From Neckera pumila (taxonomy: Eukaryota; Streptophyta; Bryopsida; Hypnales; Neckeraceae), in assembly GCA_963969595.1 (NCBI GenBank), contig OZ018408.1, positions 31,930,108-31,994,107 of the forward strand: 64,000 bases of DNA, written 5' to 3'. The translations under genes and the position numbers were made by a program. Positions 39,173-49,679 of the stretch are shown here, piece after piece (the first letter of the stretch is position 1; each line of letters starts with the position of its first letter). Below the pieces are notes generated by a model that saw only the letters and a program-made list of their open reading frames with translations, had not been told where the DNA came from and ran no database searches.

Positions 39173-41254
39173 CTCTGCACCAACAAGGATTCACTGTCAA
39201 TTTAGCTCAAGCCGAGTTAACTTCTTTGAGGTTGTTTTTCCCATTAACTTCATTTGTGTAGACTAGGAGATTCACAAGGGACGAATGGTTGATTCAGTAG
39301 TTTTCTGTTCCTTACTTTTAGTTGTTTCTTTTTAAACCAGGATTTCCTACTAAACCAAATAACAAGGCTTATAAGTCATTATTGACGGGTTGCAATTATG
39401 TTTTCTCTGCTTTAACTTGAGTCGAGTTCTTTTCTTCTAAACCAAGTGTCCCTAATCAAACAAGGCTTTGTTAAACAATCCTCCAAATTATAGGTCAAGA
39501 CCATAGTTTATTAAAAGAATAAATAGGGTGGCAAAAAATCACTTGAACACACGTGGTTAGTTATAGATACACTAATTGGTCTTCTCGGGGCAGCGTTCCC
39601 ATGTAGGAAAGCTGCTGGCTCATGTGGTTGAAAAAGTGCTATATCATTTAAAAAATTAAAAAAAATTGGCCTAAAGTTATATTTGGGAGAGGAACAAAAT
39701 TCTTTATTTTTTTTTTTTCTTGAAATTTTTTTTTCTTATAGCCCGTACCAAATGTTCACAAATCTGGCCAAATTGGGGAACAGATCTGAAACGGCCCTAT
39801 AATGCCCTCCAATCTCTTCTAATGCATATGTCCCATAACAATTGGCATTCTAGAATGCGCCACTATAAGAGGTGTCATGTTTAATGGTCATACATGCCAA
39901 AGAACCGTTTGGGGAAATAGCCTTTCTCCGTCATTATGTGGAGAATTATATTCCCCGCGGTTCTCTGACATTTTGTTCAAAATACTAACTGAAGCATGTA
40001 TAGATAAAGCACGTATAGAATAATGAATGAAGCATGTATAGACTTTTCCTCAATTGGTTTTTGGGCTTTCTTCATTTGCTTTTGAAATCCATTCAAACCC
40101 TAAAACCTTAAAGTTAGACTCAATGATAAGTGATTCCCAGTCTCAACATGACACTGTCATTTATTTTTCTAAATTTTTTGGGACAATGCTGTGGTCACCA
40201 CCAGACTTCCTCATTTTTTTGAGAGCCAAGGTTTCTTCTAAACCTTAGCCTCCATAACAAATGACTCTCAATCTCACCATGTAGAGGATTCATTTTTACT
40301 ACAAAGAATTTGAACACCACATAAAATATTTACTAATCCACGGTGATAGGATATACAATCATAGGTCCCAAATTTACCATTAATAGCAAAAGAAATTCAA
40401 TTTTTTGAACTTTTTTAAGAAAAAAAAAAATTGGGCCAAAAAAATGGGAGTTTTTTTTTCCAAGCTCTAGACTCACAAGCTCCACGCTCTACACTCACAG
40501 GCTCACGACTCTAAGCTCGCACGCTAGCATTGTTGATTTTTTAATGCAATTTTTATAATTTTTCCAAAAAAAAAATTCCACATGGTTTAGTTTTTTTGCT
40601 AGGATAATTTCACCATTGGAATTAGTTTAGTTTAATTCCATATAAAAGATATTACTATTTTAGATGTTCCTTCTATCTTGTACCTACTTCTACTTAACGA
40701 TTTTTTTTAATAATGAAAATTAAGTTTTTTTGAAAAGAAAAAATTGTGAGATTTTCAACTCAATTCTCCACTATAAAGATTTAAAGCTCAAAACCTTGTA
40801 GTGCAAAAATTTAAAGTTTAAAATGTTCAAAGTCAAAATTTGGTCCTACACTGACATTGTATGGAAAAACTTGTTATTTTTACTTTAAACCTAGCTATCT
40901 TGCAATCTATGCGGTCACAAATTCTGAAACTTTTTCCTCACATTCTCATATAAATTTGGTTTAAGATCCTTTGGTTAGATGTGCCAAAAAATTTATATCT
41001 ATAGGTCAGGTTCCTTCAATGGAGAAATTTTTCCATGCATAGAAATAGAGTTTGGAAGGTTTCTATAATTTTCTAGATTTTTATTTCTCAAGACATAACT
41101 ACTAAAAAAATTTTAGCTAAAGATTCTAAACCATCCATACTGGTCATATAGAACTTCCTATTTCTAAACTAAGATTGGTTGCAAAATCCATCAAGGTTTG
41201 GTTGCAGTATTAAGATTCTTGTAGCCAATTATAATGCCCTACAATTGCACCTAA
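39173..41254. other. AT-rich repeats, no gene
   Basis: A TCTTCTAATG end near 39823 resembles one end of the CATTA-type MITEs. About 40740-40930 is an inverted copy of the repeat at about 28160-28350. About 41010-41254 is the first part of the dispersed repeat also seen at 7020-7330. Confidence 0.5.
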
Positions 41255-41549
41255 CATTAAGAAAATTTCAGCCCTCCAGAAGGCCACAAAGGAACTGATT
41301 TATGGGACCCCTTTGGTGCAATTTCACAATGAATAAAAAAATAATTTTTTTTGAAAAAAATAAATGAAAAAAATAAAAAATATTTAAAAAAATACTAAAA
41401 ATATATAAATCTGATGTGGCACTACTAGTGCCACGTCAGCATCCAATTTTCAAATATTAAAAATAATTTTTTATTTTGGTTTTTTCCATAATTGCACCGG
41501 GCGGGTGCCAAACTTGCAGCCTTCTGGAGGGCTAAAAATTTTCCTAATG
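41255..41549. mobile_element. CATTA-type MITE inserted into a dispersed repeat
   Basis: It starts CATTAAGAAAATTTCAGCCC and ends with a near reverse complement finishing TTTTCCTAATG. The arms also share the GCCCTCCAGAAGGC block. The centre has the palindrome GTGGCACTACTAGTGCCAC and the core GTGCCACGTCAGC. The flanks match the uninterrupted repeat copy at about 7270-7300. The target duplication is short and unresolved. Confidence 0.8.
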
Positions 41550-43618
41550 AACCATGCCATAATTGATTACTATTCATCTCTTCCTACATGGAAAAAGAAC
41601 AAACTACATTGTTAGAATGGCAAGTGAACTAGAATAGATTGTTTCCTATACATCTACAATTGACCCTAATTACAATTGAGCATAATTACTATTCTTTAAT
41701 ATAAATTGTTTTTTATCAAGCCTTGTTTGCAAAGAAAACTCTAACGCACTTTAGTTCGCATTATTTAGACATTGTATGAATAAGTTATAAACTCCCAAAA
41801 AATTGTCTCTAGGTGCACTAAAACCCAACATTAGATTTTGACTCATAGATCTTCTTTTTCAAACTATCTACATCTTACCTATTCAATCTAGGATAAAATA
41901 ATTCTCTTTGTTCAAATGTACGTAGGTGTTGCATTTTAGGCAAGGATAATTGTACGTATACATATCTTAATTAGTTGTTTTAAAAGGTTGAACACCTCAA
42001 ATTATTTTTTCTTAACGGACAAGGAGAAATCTTGTCTCGTTCATATTTTATTCATATTTTTCAATCTCTTAAATCAATTATTGAAGTTAGAATCAGAGTT
42101 GTTCCAAAGTATTGTCCTTGCCTTGAAATGTTCATTGTAGATACATTGAAACTTTGAATATATGCCCACCAACACCAAATTCATTATCTATGCACTGAAA
42201 TAAAAATATAATGCACTTGCTAGTTGTACGCATGAAAATCTTAAATTTGTCAAAAATAGAGGTCTATTTAAGGCCCAATTTTTTCTGTCAGCTGCCATTT
42301 GCAAGTAATGCAAATTGGAGATTTTAAGAGTTTGACTTCTATTTGCTTTGAATTTGATTGCATGCAAATCATATATCTCATTGTACTCTTCAAAAGTATT
42401 ATGAATTGTTTGAAATTCATAAAAATGTATAAAAACAACATTTTAATACCTGCAATGTGTATAGAAAGATGTTAATTTGGAATTCTTCTTGAAAATCTAA
42501 ACCTAAATTTTAAAAAAAACTTTGATACTAATTTCAAATCAATTTCTAAAACAATGCAAATACCATTAATCAAAAACTAAAATTAAAATGTATATTTTTT
42601 TAAATCAAAAATTTACCCACAATTATTACTATCTCTCTTTCCAAAACCCATTGAATCAAAAAACTCAACCATGAAAGTTAATTAAGAAAAAACAATAAAT
42701 AAATATAAATATAAACAAGAACAATGTAACTTGAAGGTTTTATTCTAGGTAGATAACAATGTTAGTTTATAGATAGTGAATGGTGGAAAAATTCAACAAA
42801 GAAAACATTGAATCAATGATGTTATGATGCGCAAGAAAAAAATTAAAAATTTATTTTAATATAATTTTCAAAAAATTTAAAATCTAAAAGAACTAGACCT
42901 CCTCATTAAATAGTATGGCAGAGAAGGGGCAGTCCAACTACTTAGACCCTCTTTTGACTAAACACTACCCCCTTGTGAAACTCAGATTTAGAAATCATAG
43001 TCAATGCAAGAGTCACTGATATAGCTCTGTTCAAAAGACAAAATCAAAAAATCAATAATAGCAAATAAAATCACAAGGACACAATGTCAGGTCTTGTTTA
43101 CAAGCCCATTCTAGGACAATGCTTTCATTGTTGCCAGCCTAAACAAGTCCAAGTGGCAGACGCAACAAACAATTTCCATAATCCATATCTACATCATCAT
43201 CCTTGGAAGAATTAGAAACATATTTAGGGTGGATTCACTACGTTTGCTGTGGTTGACAAAGTCTGTCTGATTCATGTTTGGATTGAGAATTTAAATGAGT
43301 CTTTTATATCCCTTGCAGCCCTAATTCTCCATTTTCATTGGCCATTATTTCTAGTGGGTCTTAATCCTTCTTCTAACATGTTGAATTATTTATATAACAT
43401 TTGGAGGTAATTGAAATGTTTCATTTTGATTAATTTTGAATATGAAAATAAAATAAGCAAAGTTAACAATTAAGCTTGCATTTGTATTCAAACAAATTTT
43501 ATAAATTGTTTGCCACATTCATCTATCAACCTAAACAACTTAAAATCTAAACTATAATTACAATAAATGTGAATGATGTGTTGTTACAAGTGTTCATAGA
43601 TGTTTGGAGATGTTACAG
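41550..43618. other. AT-rich, no gene seen
   Basis: The rest of the dispersed repeat extends to about 41610. Beyond that no coding signal or recognisable element was found. Confidence 0.5.
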
Positions 43619-44138
43619 GTGAAAAATGTGTCAATATTGTCTAGAAGTTGGCCCCAAGTTGAATGTTTGCACAATACAAAGCCTTACACAAAAGAACTCA
43701 AAGATCTAGAGAAACAGGTAAATTTACATTAATAAATTTTGAGATTGTATTGATCCTTCAAATTGTTTTTATTAAAATTGTGGGAAGTTTGGTTAGGAAA
43801 TGGAGTCAAAACAGTCTAGTTCTGGACACCTAAAATGCTTTCTCAAGAAGTGAATAGACTATAATCAATGTTGTAGTGACTGATGAGGAGCGAATGGTTT
43901 CGGTTCAATGAAGCTTATTGCTTATTTGTGGTAGTGAAATATGTTGTCCTTCTTTTCATTCGAGGTTTTAAAATGCAATTGTCTTTTTTTTCTGGGGAAC
44001 TAGGCAATTAGGAGCTATGTTTATAATGGCCAAGGAAGGAGAGAGTTGTTGGACCACCGCCAGAAGGACTTCGGTGATCAGCCTACAAACGCCGAGATTC
44101 TCGAAGCATTGGGATTGGATTCAAGTCGAGCGAAGTAG
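43619..44138 (+). CDS. Two terminal exons of an unrecognised gene (possible remnant)
   Basis: Exon 43619-43717 (99 nt, after TTACAG, before GTAAAT) encodes VKNVSILSRSWPQVECLHN and then KPYTKELKDLEKQ. It joins in phase to 44004-44138, which begins AIRSYVYNGQGRRELLDH, ends EILEALGLDSSRAK and stops at TAG. Both exons are open with usable splice sites and gene-like codon use. No upstream exon could be found in the AT-rich sequence before 43600, so this may be the 3' end of a gene with long introns or an orphan fragment. The product was not identified. Confidence 0.4.
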
Positions 44139-44903
44139 CTGCAACTTGAGACCTTTTGTTTGAACATTGTGCAAACTTCGAGATCTTACAGTATTTCAAT
44201 GACAGGAGCAAGTCCACGAATTTGATAAATGAATGTCATATGGTAGAGGTAGATCTGCACTCGCCTGCTTGTGTAGGTTTCTGCTAATAGAGCATGTTTT
44301 ATAATTTCCTCTTTGTAAGAAAATTTCCAATCACTTGTACATTTGGGAAGCTCCTTTGTCTGGCTTTCCTCTCTCTGTACTTCCATTATACTGACCTTGT
44401 TATCTGTTGGGTCTTGCTTCCTTGGCATCTCCAACGCTATCTTGTGCAGAATCGGTTTCTATACGAGCCTCTTTGAATGTTGAAAAGGAACATTTTACTG
44501 TTCCACAAAGCAACAAATATTGGGTTTTTTAAAGAATTTTTACCCTCAAGAATGAATTAAATTAAGAGAGAAGAGAATGAAAAATGTCTTGAGAACTTTC
44601 CAGCTCGAAGAGCCTGTCAATTCCCATTTGCTCAAAAAAGAAAAAGAAAAAGAGGCTGTCAATTCAGTAAGTAAGAATCCAGGAAAGCAGTGAAATGCAA
44701 CGATAAATGAATTCATGCAAAAATATAATTCAACAAAATTAAAATTAAAATTAAACACACAACATGTTTTGTCATCCTTCAAGCACATTTTCTCTTCTTT
44801 GATACCAATGGTTTGCAGAGTTTCTCTTGCGGCAGTACGATTCATACCAAAGTTGAGATAACAATATAGATTTCTCTCCAATAGAGTAAATGCCCACTGG
44901 TTT
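44139..44903. other. Convergent 3' flanks, no gene
   Basis: This is the 3' region of the WDR74 gene (minus) and of the orphan exons (plus). No domain is seen in the short frames. Confidence 0.45.
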
Positions 44904-47900
44904 TCACTTACGGCACTTCATGGAACTCCTCTCCTGTTTGTCCTCCGAGTTACTAACATAGCCTTTCGACTTTAGAATCTTCACCCCATTCTTCGATGGA
45001 CGAGGAGAATCATCCACATCCTCCTTCCTGGACCGCTTCTTGTCAACATTTTCATTTACTGTAATCTCTTCCACTGGCCTTGGGAGGGATGTTTTCTCTT
45101 CTCCATTTACAGAAGTCTTCACTGCTGGTTCTGCGTGACATGGCTTTGGGGTCTCAGGAAACCAGAATGTTTACCATCACTATGTACCATCGGAAAAGGC
45201 CTTTCTAACCAATGCCCGTTATGCAACGTATTTTATCAACTCTGTAAACAAAAGGATGCCTGAAGTGATCAAATTCCAAATCTCACAACAAGATTATCAT
45301 ACCTTTGTCAGCACTCTCGGATACTGGAAGAACGGATAATGCACTTGTGTCAAACACTACACTAACCAACTGCTGCTTCAAAAACAGCTGCACAAACGAT
45401 AACACTGCACGATAAGTAACAGCTCAGGGCAACAAGCTACCAGAGTTGTCATATCGGACAGAATCGGACGAATCGGACGGAATCAGGGTTGACTGGCTGC
45501 AAACTTTGGAGGCCAATAACTTTTGCAAAAATTATCCAAATTGGACATGTAAGATGTTTTTCTTCATCTATAGAAACTGTAGATGCCGAAAAACATCTCT
45601 TATGTTCAATTTGGATACTTTTTGCAAAAGTTATTGACCTCCAATGTTTGCAGCCAGTCAACCCTGATTCCGTCCGATTTGTCCGATTCTGTCCGATATG
45701 ACAACTCTGCAAGCTACAGGAAAATTATTAAGAAATACACAAACCAATGCAGTCATCATTGCTCGACACCAAATACATACAACTAACCATGGCAAGAAGC
45801 TGCCTAGTCTTCGAGTGGTGAATTCTCAAATATCTGTCCAGGCCTGCAGAGTAACATTCAAACTGAAATTTAAGGTTTACCAATTCATTCCATCAAAGAA
45901 CAGACAAGGGAGATTGAAAACAAACCCTCACACCGCAGCAGTCAAAAAAAGATTAAAATTTTACATCATAATTTGCATTACGTACCACAAGATGCAACAA
46001 GTGGCAGAGTTGGATGCCGAACTACTGACCGCACACTTCCCGCTATTTTCCCTTTGAAACCTCCAACATTTTGGCCTGCATTCTACAGTACTTAGAACTG
46101 TGTCTTTGCATCCGGTGGCAAATCACCAATTCAATCAACAGAGTTGGCAAAAAACTGAGACCCCCGCTGACCTGTACGCATATCAAAGCACCCCAGGTCT
46201 CCGCTCCCTGTTCCAACATACACAGTGTACCCATCCCCATCCGGCGCAATGGACTTGATCGGAGATTCACCATAGTCGAACATCATTACTGGCCGCCGCT
46301 GCGATCCTGTTGTGTCATATAACCGAATCTGCCAAAAAAAGAAACCGCCAAATTATCAAAGGGAACAGTTCGGAATCATTCGTATAAGCACGAACTCATG
46401 AGAAAATCTACATGTAGCCAAAATTGGGGAACAACGATGTGATAGCATTCATACCTGATGGTGACCAGTTCCCACAACAAACTTGTGATGATCCTTGTCG
46501 GAGACGAATGCCAATGCTGTGACATATGCTGGAGCTATCAGCCCTAAATTGTCCCTTCGTGGCTGGAGAAAACATATTTAATCAATCTCAGAAGCCAATG
46601 GTTTAACACGAAACAAAACACATCGTATTGCACATCTAGGCAGGCGTACCGATCGAGCTACTTACATTTTTAGCACTCCATAGCCGGGTTTGCTTCTCTA
46701 GATCCCAGAGACTAACATCGACGCCTTTTCTGCGATGGAAAAAAAGTGCTCACTGAAGTGAGAATCAAATAACTAAGCGAGCGCTGTGAAATGCCAGTGT
46801 GACTAAGGAGGCTAAGGTGGAGGTACCTAATTGCAACATGTACCTAAATGCAAAGCCCTGAAAGCTTGCACAATAAGAGCATATTGATTTTGAGAATGTA
46901 CACCTCAAAATCAGAACTACCATAATGTCAAATTTAGGTTGACAATCAATAAAACTTTGAACCCTCATAAACTTTGTATGCATACAAAATCCAAATAAGG
47001 CATACTTTGCTGCATTAAAATCAAATTGCCATTGCTAACAAGACTCAATAAACATTTGAGTAGATCTAATTACAAGGACTATACTTAGTGTCACTTTGAG
47101 GTGTTGGTCATCTTACATCTCCACCTTCCAGGGACCAACATGAGCAAGATAATGAGCAAATCGTGGCATGACAGATACGTACCCTCCGAAAAGAGCATAG
47201 CGCTCACTACCATCCACCCGTAAACATAGAATGCATCCGGAATCAGTCACGCTCCAAATAATAGCATCATCCGCAGGGCTGCCAGTAGAAACGCCCATGT
47301 CTTCATCACCACCACAAGACACACCCATATTTTCGTCCTCATCACGACAATGGATTCTTTGAATGGCAGTCACACCCTGCTCGGTGCTAGTCAATACTGC
47401 CGTACCCCTGGAATAACATGAATCATTTCGTTCAGAGAACCCTTATTTCATCGATCCATCTGCAAACATCACAACTTCTCGAAGAAACTAAAGGTTCAGG
47501 GTTTAAAGTTTACCAAACACTGGATTTCTTGAAAAGGTGCAGACCACAGACTGCATCACTGGCATCCTCACGCGACTTTCCATTGCTTCCGTTGGTCGCT
47601 GTGGAAGTCGGAACTCCAATTTCAGCAAGCCGGAAACCAGAGCTTGGATTCAAGACTTCCACCTGGTGATTCGTCAACTATCATAACCTCTAACTTCCAA
47701 ATGAAAATGAAAAGACCAAGAATAGATGGCGTCAATCCTGAACCCTAAATGATCCAAAATGATCATAATGAAGGCCCAAATTTTCCCGACGAACTGGTCA
47801 TACACCCTAAACCCTAAATTATCCCAAACACTCAGAATCAAGGCGCAAATTATCCCTCAAACTCATTGCAAATCCTCAAACCTAAATAATCCCGAATGCT

Positions 47901-48362
47901 CATGACGAAGGTGCGATTCAAACCGAAAATTTGGCCACAAACACTAAACCCTGAATTATTCCGATTGTGAAACTCACTCTGCCATTTTTCCTCGCCAACG
48001 CAATCCCGTCCTCACCAAACGCGGTGCACAGCGTCGGCTGTGGACCCCATCGAGCCACCACCTGCGGCACGCTCTTGTCCGACGCAACCTCCACCACTGC
48101 AAAATCGAACAACGGAGTTAAAGGAGTACGGAAGGTGAAAAACATGCATGTCTTGCAATGCTAATCTGTTACACCTCTCTGCTGTGCCACCCCATTGTCT
48201 CTAAACACTTGACAACTTAATCTTGAGAGGAGTGATTACGTGACGTGTTTACAGAGATTTGCAAAATAGGTCTATCGCACCTTTAAGAAAACTGAGAGTA
48301 TCGCAACACAGAGCTCGGAAGGGGGGGCACCCCGCCAGTTGCACCGAATTGGTGCGCGGCAT
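44904..48362 (-). CDS. WDR74: WDR74 / NSA1-type WD40 ribosome-biogenesis protein, 11 exons
   Basis: Nucleolar WD40 protein needed for 60S subunit maturation. Exons (minus strand): 48281-48362, 47978-48096, 47514-47662, 47183-47407, 46666-46729, 46455-46562, 46172-46328, 45986-46075, 45788-45843, 45303-45387 and 44904-45130. They total 1362 nt, 453 residues, with every junction in phase. The start MPRTNSVQLAGCPPFRAL matches the plant family's N-terminus. Family blocks follow in order: VPQVVARWG, ARKNGRVEVLNPSSGF, FGGKGVDVSLWDLEKQTRLW, VTALAFVSDKDHHKFVVGT, IRLYDTTGSQRRPVMMF, TVYVGTGSGDLGCFDMRTG, GSVRSVVRHPTLPLVASCGL and KQQLVSVVFDT. The C-terminus is a basic, nuclear-localisation-like tail (KKRSRKED) typical of the family. 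Intron 9 carries a hAT MITE without harm to the splice sites. A telo-box lies just upstream of the ATG. Confidence 0.92.
45441..45709. mobile_element. 269-bp hAT MITE in WDR74 intron 9
   Basis: It starts CAGAGTTGTCATATCGGAC and ends with the exact complement. The inverted arms extend about 90 bp each with few mismatches. A perfect 8-bp target duplication, CAAGCTAC, lies at 45433-45440 and 45710-45717. The ends and the GGAC/GTCCG subterminal motifs resemble those of the 10.9-kb element. Confidence 0.95.
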
Positions 48363-48404
48363 CGTGAAAGCGAGTGTATCGCAACAGACGAGCTCGCCGT
48401 GCGA

Positions 48405-48430
48405 GGGCTTAGGGTTAGGGTTTAGGGCTG
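48405..48430 (-). promoter_or_regulatory. Telo-box in the WDR74 leader/promoter
   Basis: Read on the gene's strand the segment is AGCCCTAAACCCTAACCCTA, about 45-70 bp before the ATG. AAACCCTA telo-boxes are a known mark of plant ribosomal-protein and ribosome-biogenesis promoters, which fits the gene's job. Confidence 0.65.
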
Positions 48431-48749
48431 AAAGCAGAGGGAGAGAGAGAAAAACGAGAACAGCAAAAACTGTGCAATTAGGGAGCATGGGCGTATTGGA
48501 GACATTCAAAAGTCTAACGGCAGTAAATGCCAAAAATTATCCTCTCTTGTTACTGTCAACACCACCCGGCACATTGCAGTTGTAATAGAGAAGAGTCCGA
48601 AGTCACAACCTCCATCTTCCCTTGCAAACTTAGAGAGCCATCGATCTCCAAGATCTGATGAACCTCATTTAAGAGAGGATTATGTTCAATTACTGTCTCC
48701 AGCCTCCCGGCCCTTGAACAAAATGTGTCAAGTACAAATTGCACTTCGC

Positions 48750-49117
48750 TCATGCTCGGTCCTTGGCTGCACGAACTACAGCAAAGGCATCAATGTTACT
48801 TGCACTTGCTGCCACCTTCAGCGATTTCCTCAATTCGGCACTAAATGGTCTGAGGAAAGGATTGAATTCCTTCTCCTCTTGTAATGTGGTTACAGTCTGA
48901 TCAAATAAACCAAACAGAAACCACATGAGAACGTGGAAGATATTCAAGAGGACAAATTGCACAAATGCTTAAGATTTTGTTGACAAAAGGTTGCACTGCA
49001 CTTGAGCTCAAGACTCACCGTTGGCAGACCCTTTTGACGGAGTTCCTTCACTTTATGAGCTCGTGACTCCAAAGCGCCATTCTGAGGCTCCACTGCCAAC
49101 GCAAACTTTGCCAAGTA
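48750..49117 (-). pseudogene. Glyoxalase II (hydroxyacylglutathione hydrolase) C-terminal remnant
   Basis: Two exons, 49019-49117 and 48750-48896, join in phase to read YLAKFALAVEPQNGALES ... LRQKGLPT / VTTLQEEKEFNPFLRP ... AVVRAAKDRA and then a stop. This is the C-terminal domain of glyoxalase II (family pattern FAL-VEP-N, then LPT--TL--E---NPF-R). The metallo-beta-lactamase domain with its HxHxDH metal site is absent upstream. Telomere-like repeats begin exactly where the homology stops. Without the catalytic domain it cannot hydrolyse S-lactoylglutathione. It is best read as a truncated copy, unless a very distant exon exists. Confidence 0.7.
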
Positions 49118-49141
49118 GGGTTTAGGGTTTAAGGTTTAAGA
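49118..49141 (-). repeat. Degenerate telomere-like repeats at the glyoxalase II breakpoint
   Basis: GGGTTTAGGGTTTAAGGTTT abuts the 5' limit of the glyoxalase II homology. Confidence 0.75.
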
Positions 49142-49462
49142 GGAGAAGCATAAACGTTTAGAATTAGGGTTTGAAAGCGGCAAGCGACAAATCAAGTACA
49201 CTCTAAAACTTTCACTAAGTCACACTATCCAGAATGCGACAATACTTCGAAAATGAGCATGACGGAGTAGTAACAGGGATTCGTGACATGACCGTAAACT
49301 TCTTAAGTCCTTCTCCTATACAAGATAAGTACACTGTGAAGCATGAAAAAAAACAGAAACACCGTCAGTGCAGACCTAAATTACATCAAATTATTCGTGC
49401 TCAACAAAGTACAAACACGTTGTCACCTTCGTAAACATTGAATTGGAATAATGAAATCGGAG

Positions 49463-49662
49463 AAAAACCTGAAGTGCTGCCGGGAGTAGTTTGCTTCAAG
49501 AATAGACTGCGCTACTGTTTCAACGGAATGTACTGAAACAGGATCGCCACGACGGTGGCGCAACTGAATGCGGAGAAAATCACTCTCACAGAAACGAAGA
49601 AGACGATGTTGTAGAAAAGCGTCGTTAAACCCTAAAAGAAGGTGGAAGCTGGACACGTTCAT
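49463..49662 (-). other. Open segment of unknown meaning, possible first exon
   Basis: From the ATG at 49662 the frame reads MNVSSFHLLLGFNDAFLQH... with many Arg and His, up to a possible donor (CAG/GTTTTT). Its phase does not join the glyoxalase II fragment. It has no recognised domain and could be a first exon of a lost gene or chance. Confidence 0.25.
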
Positions 49663-49679
49663 TAGCCCTAAATGGCGAG

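Noticed and set aside
48249..48533. 94-residue minus-strand frame extending upstream of the WDR74 start as part of the protein
   Set aside because: The family N-terminus begins at MPRTNS (48362). Upstream residues cover the telo-box and a low-complexity leader.
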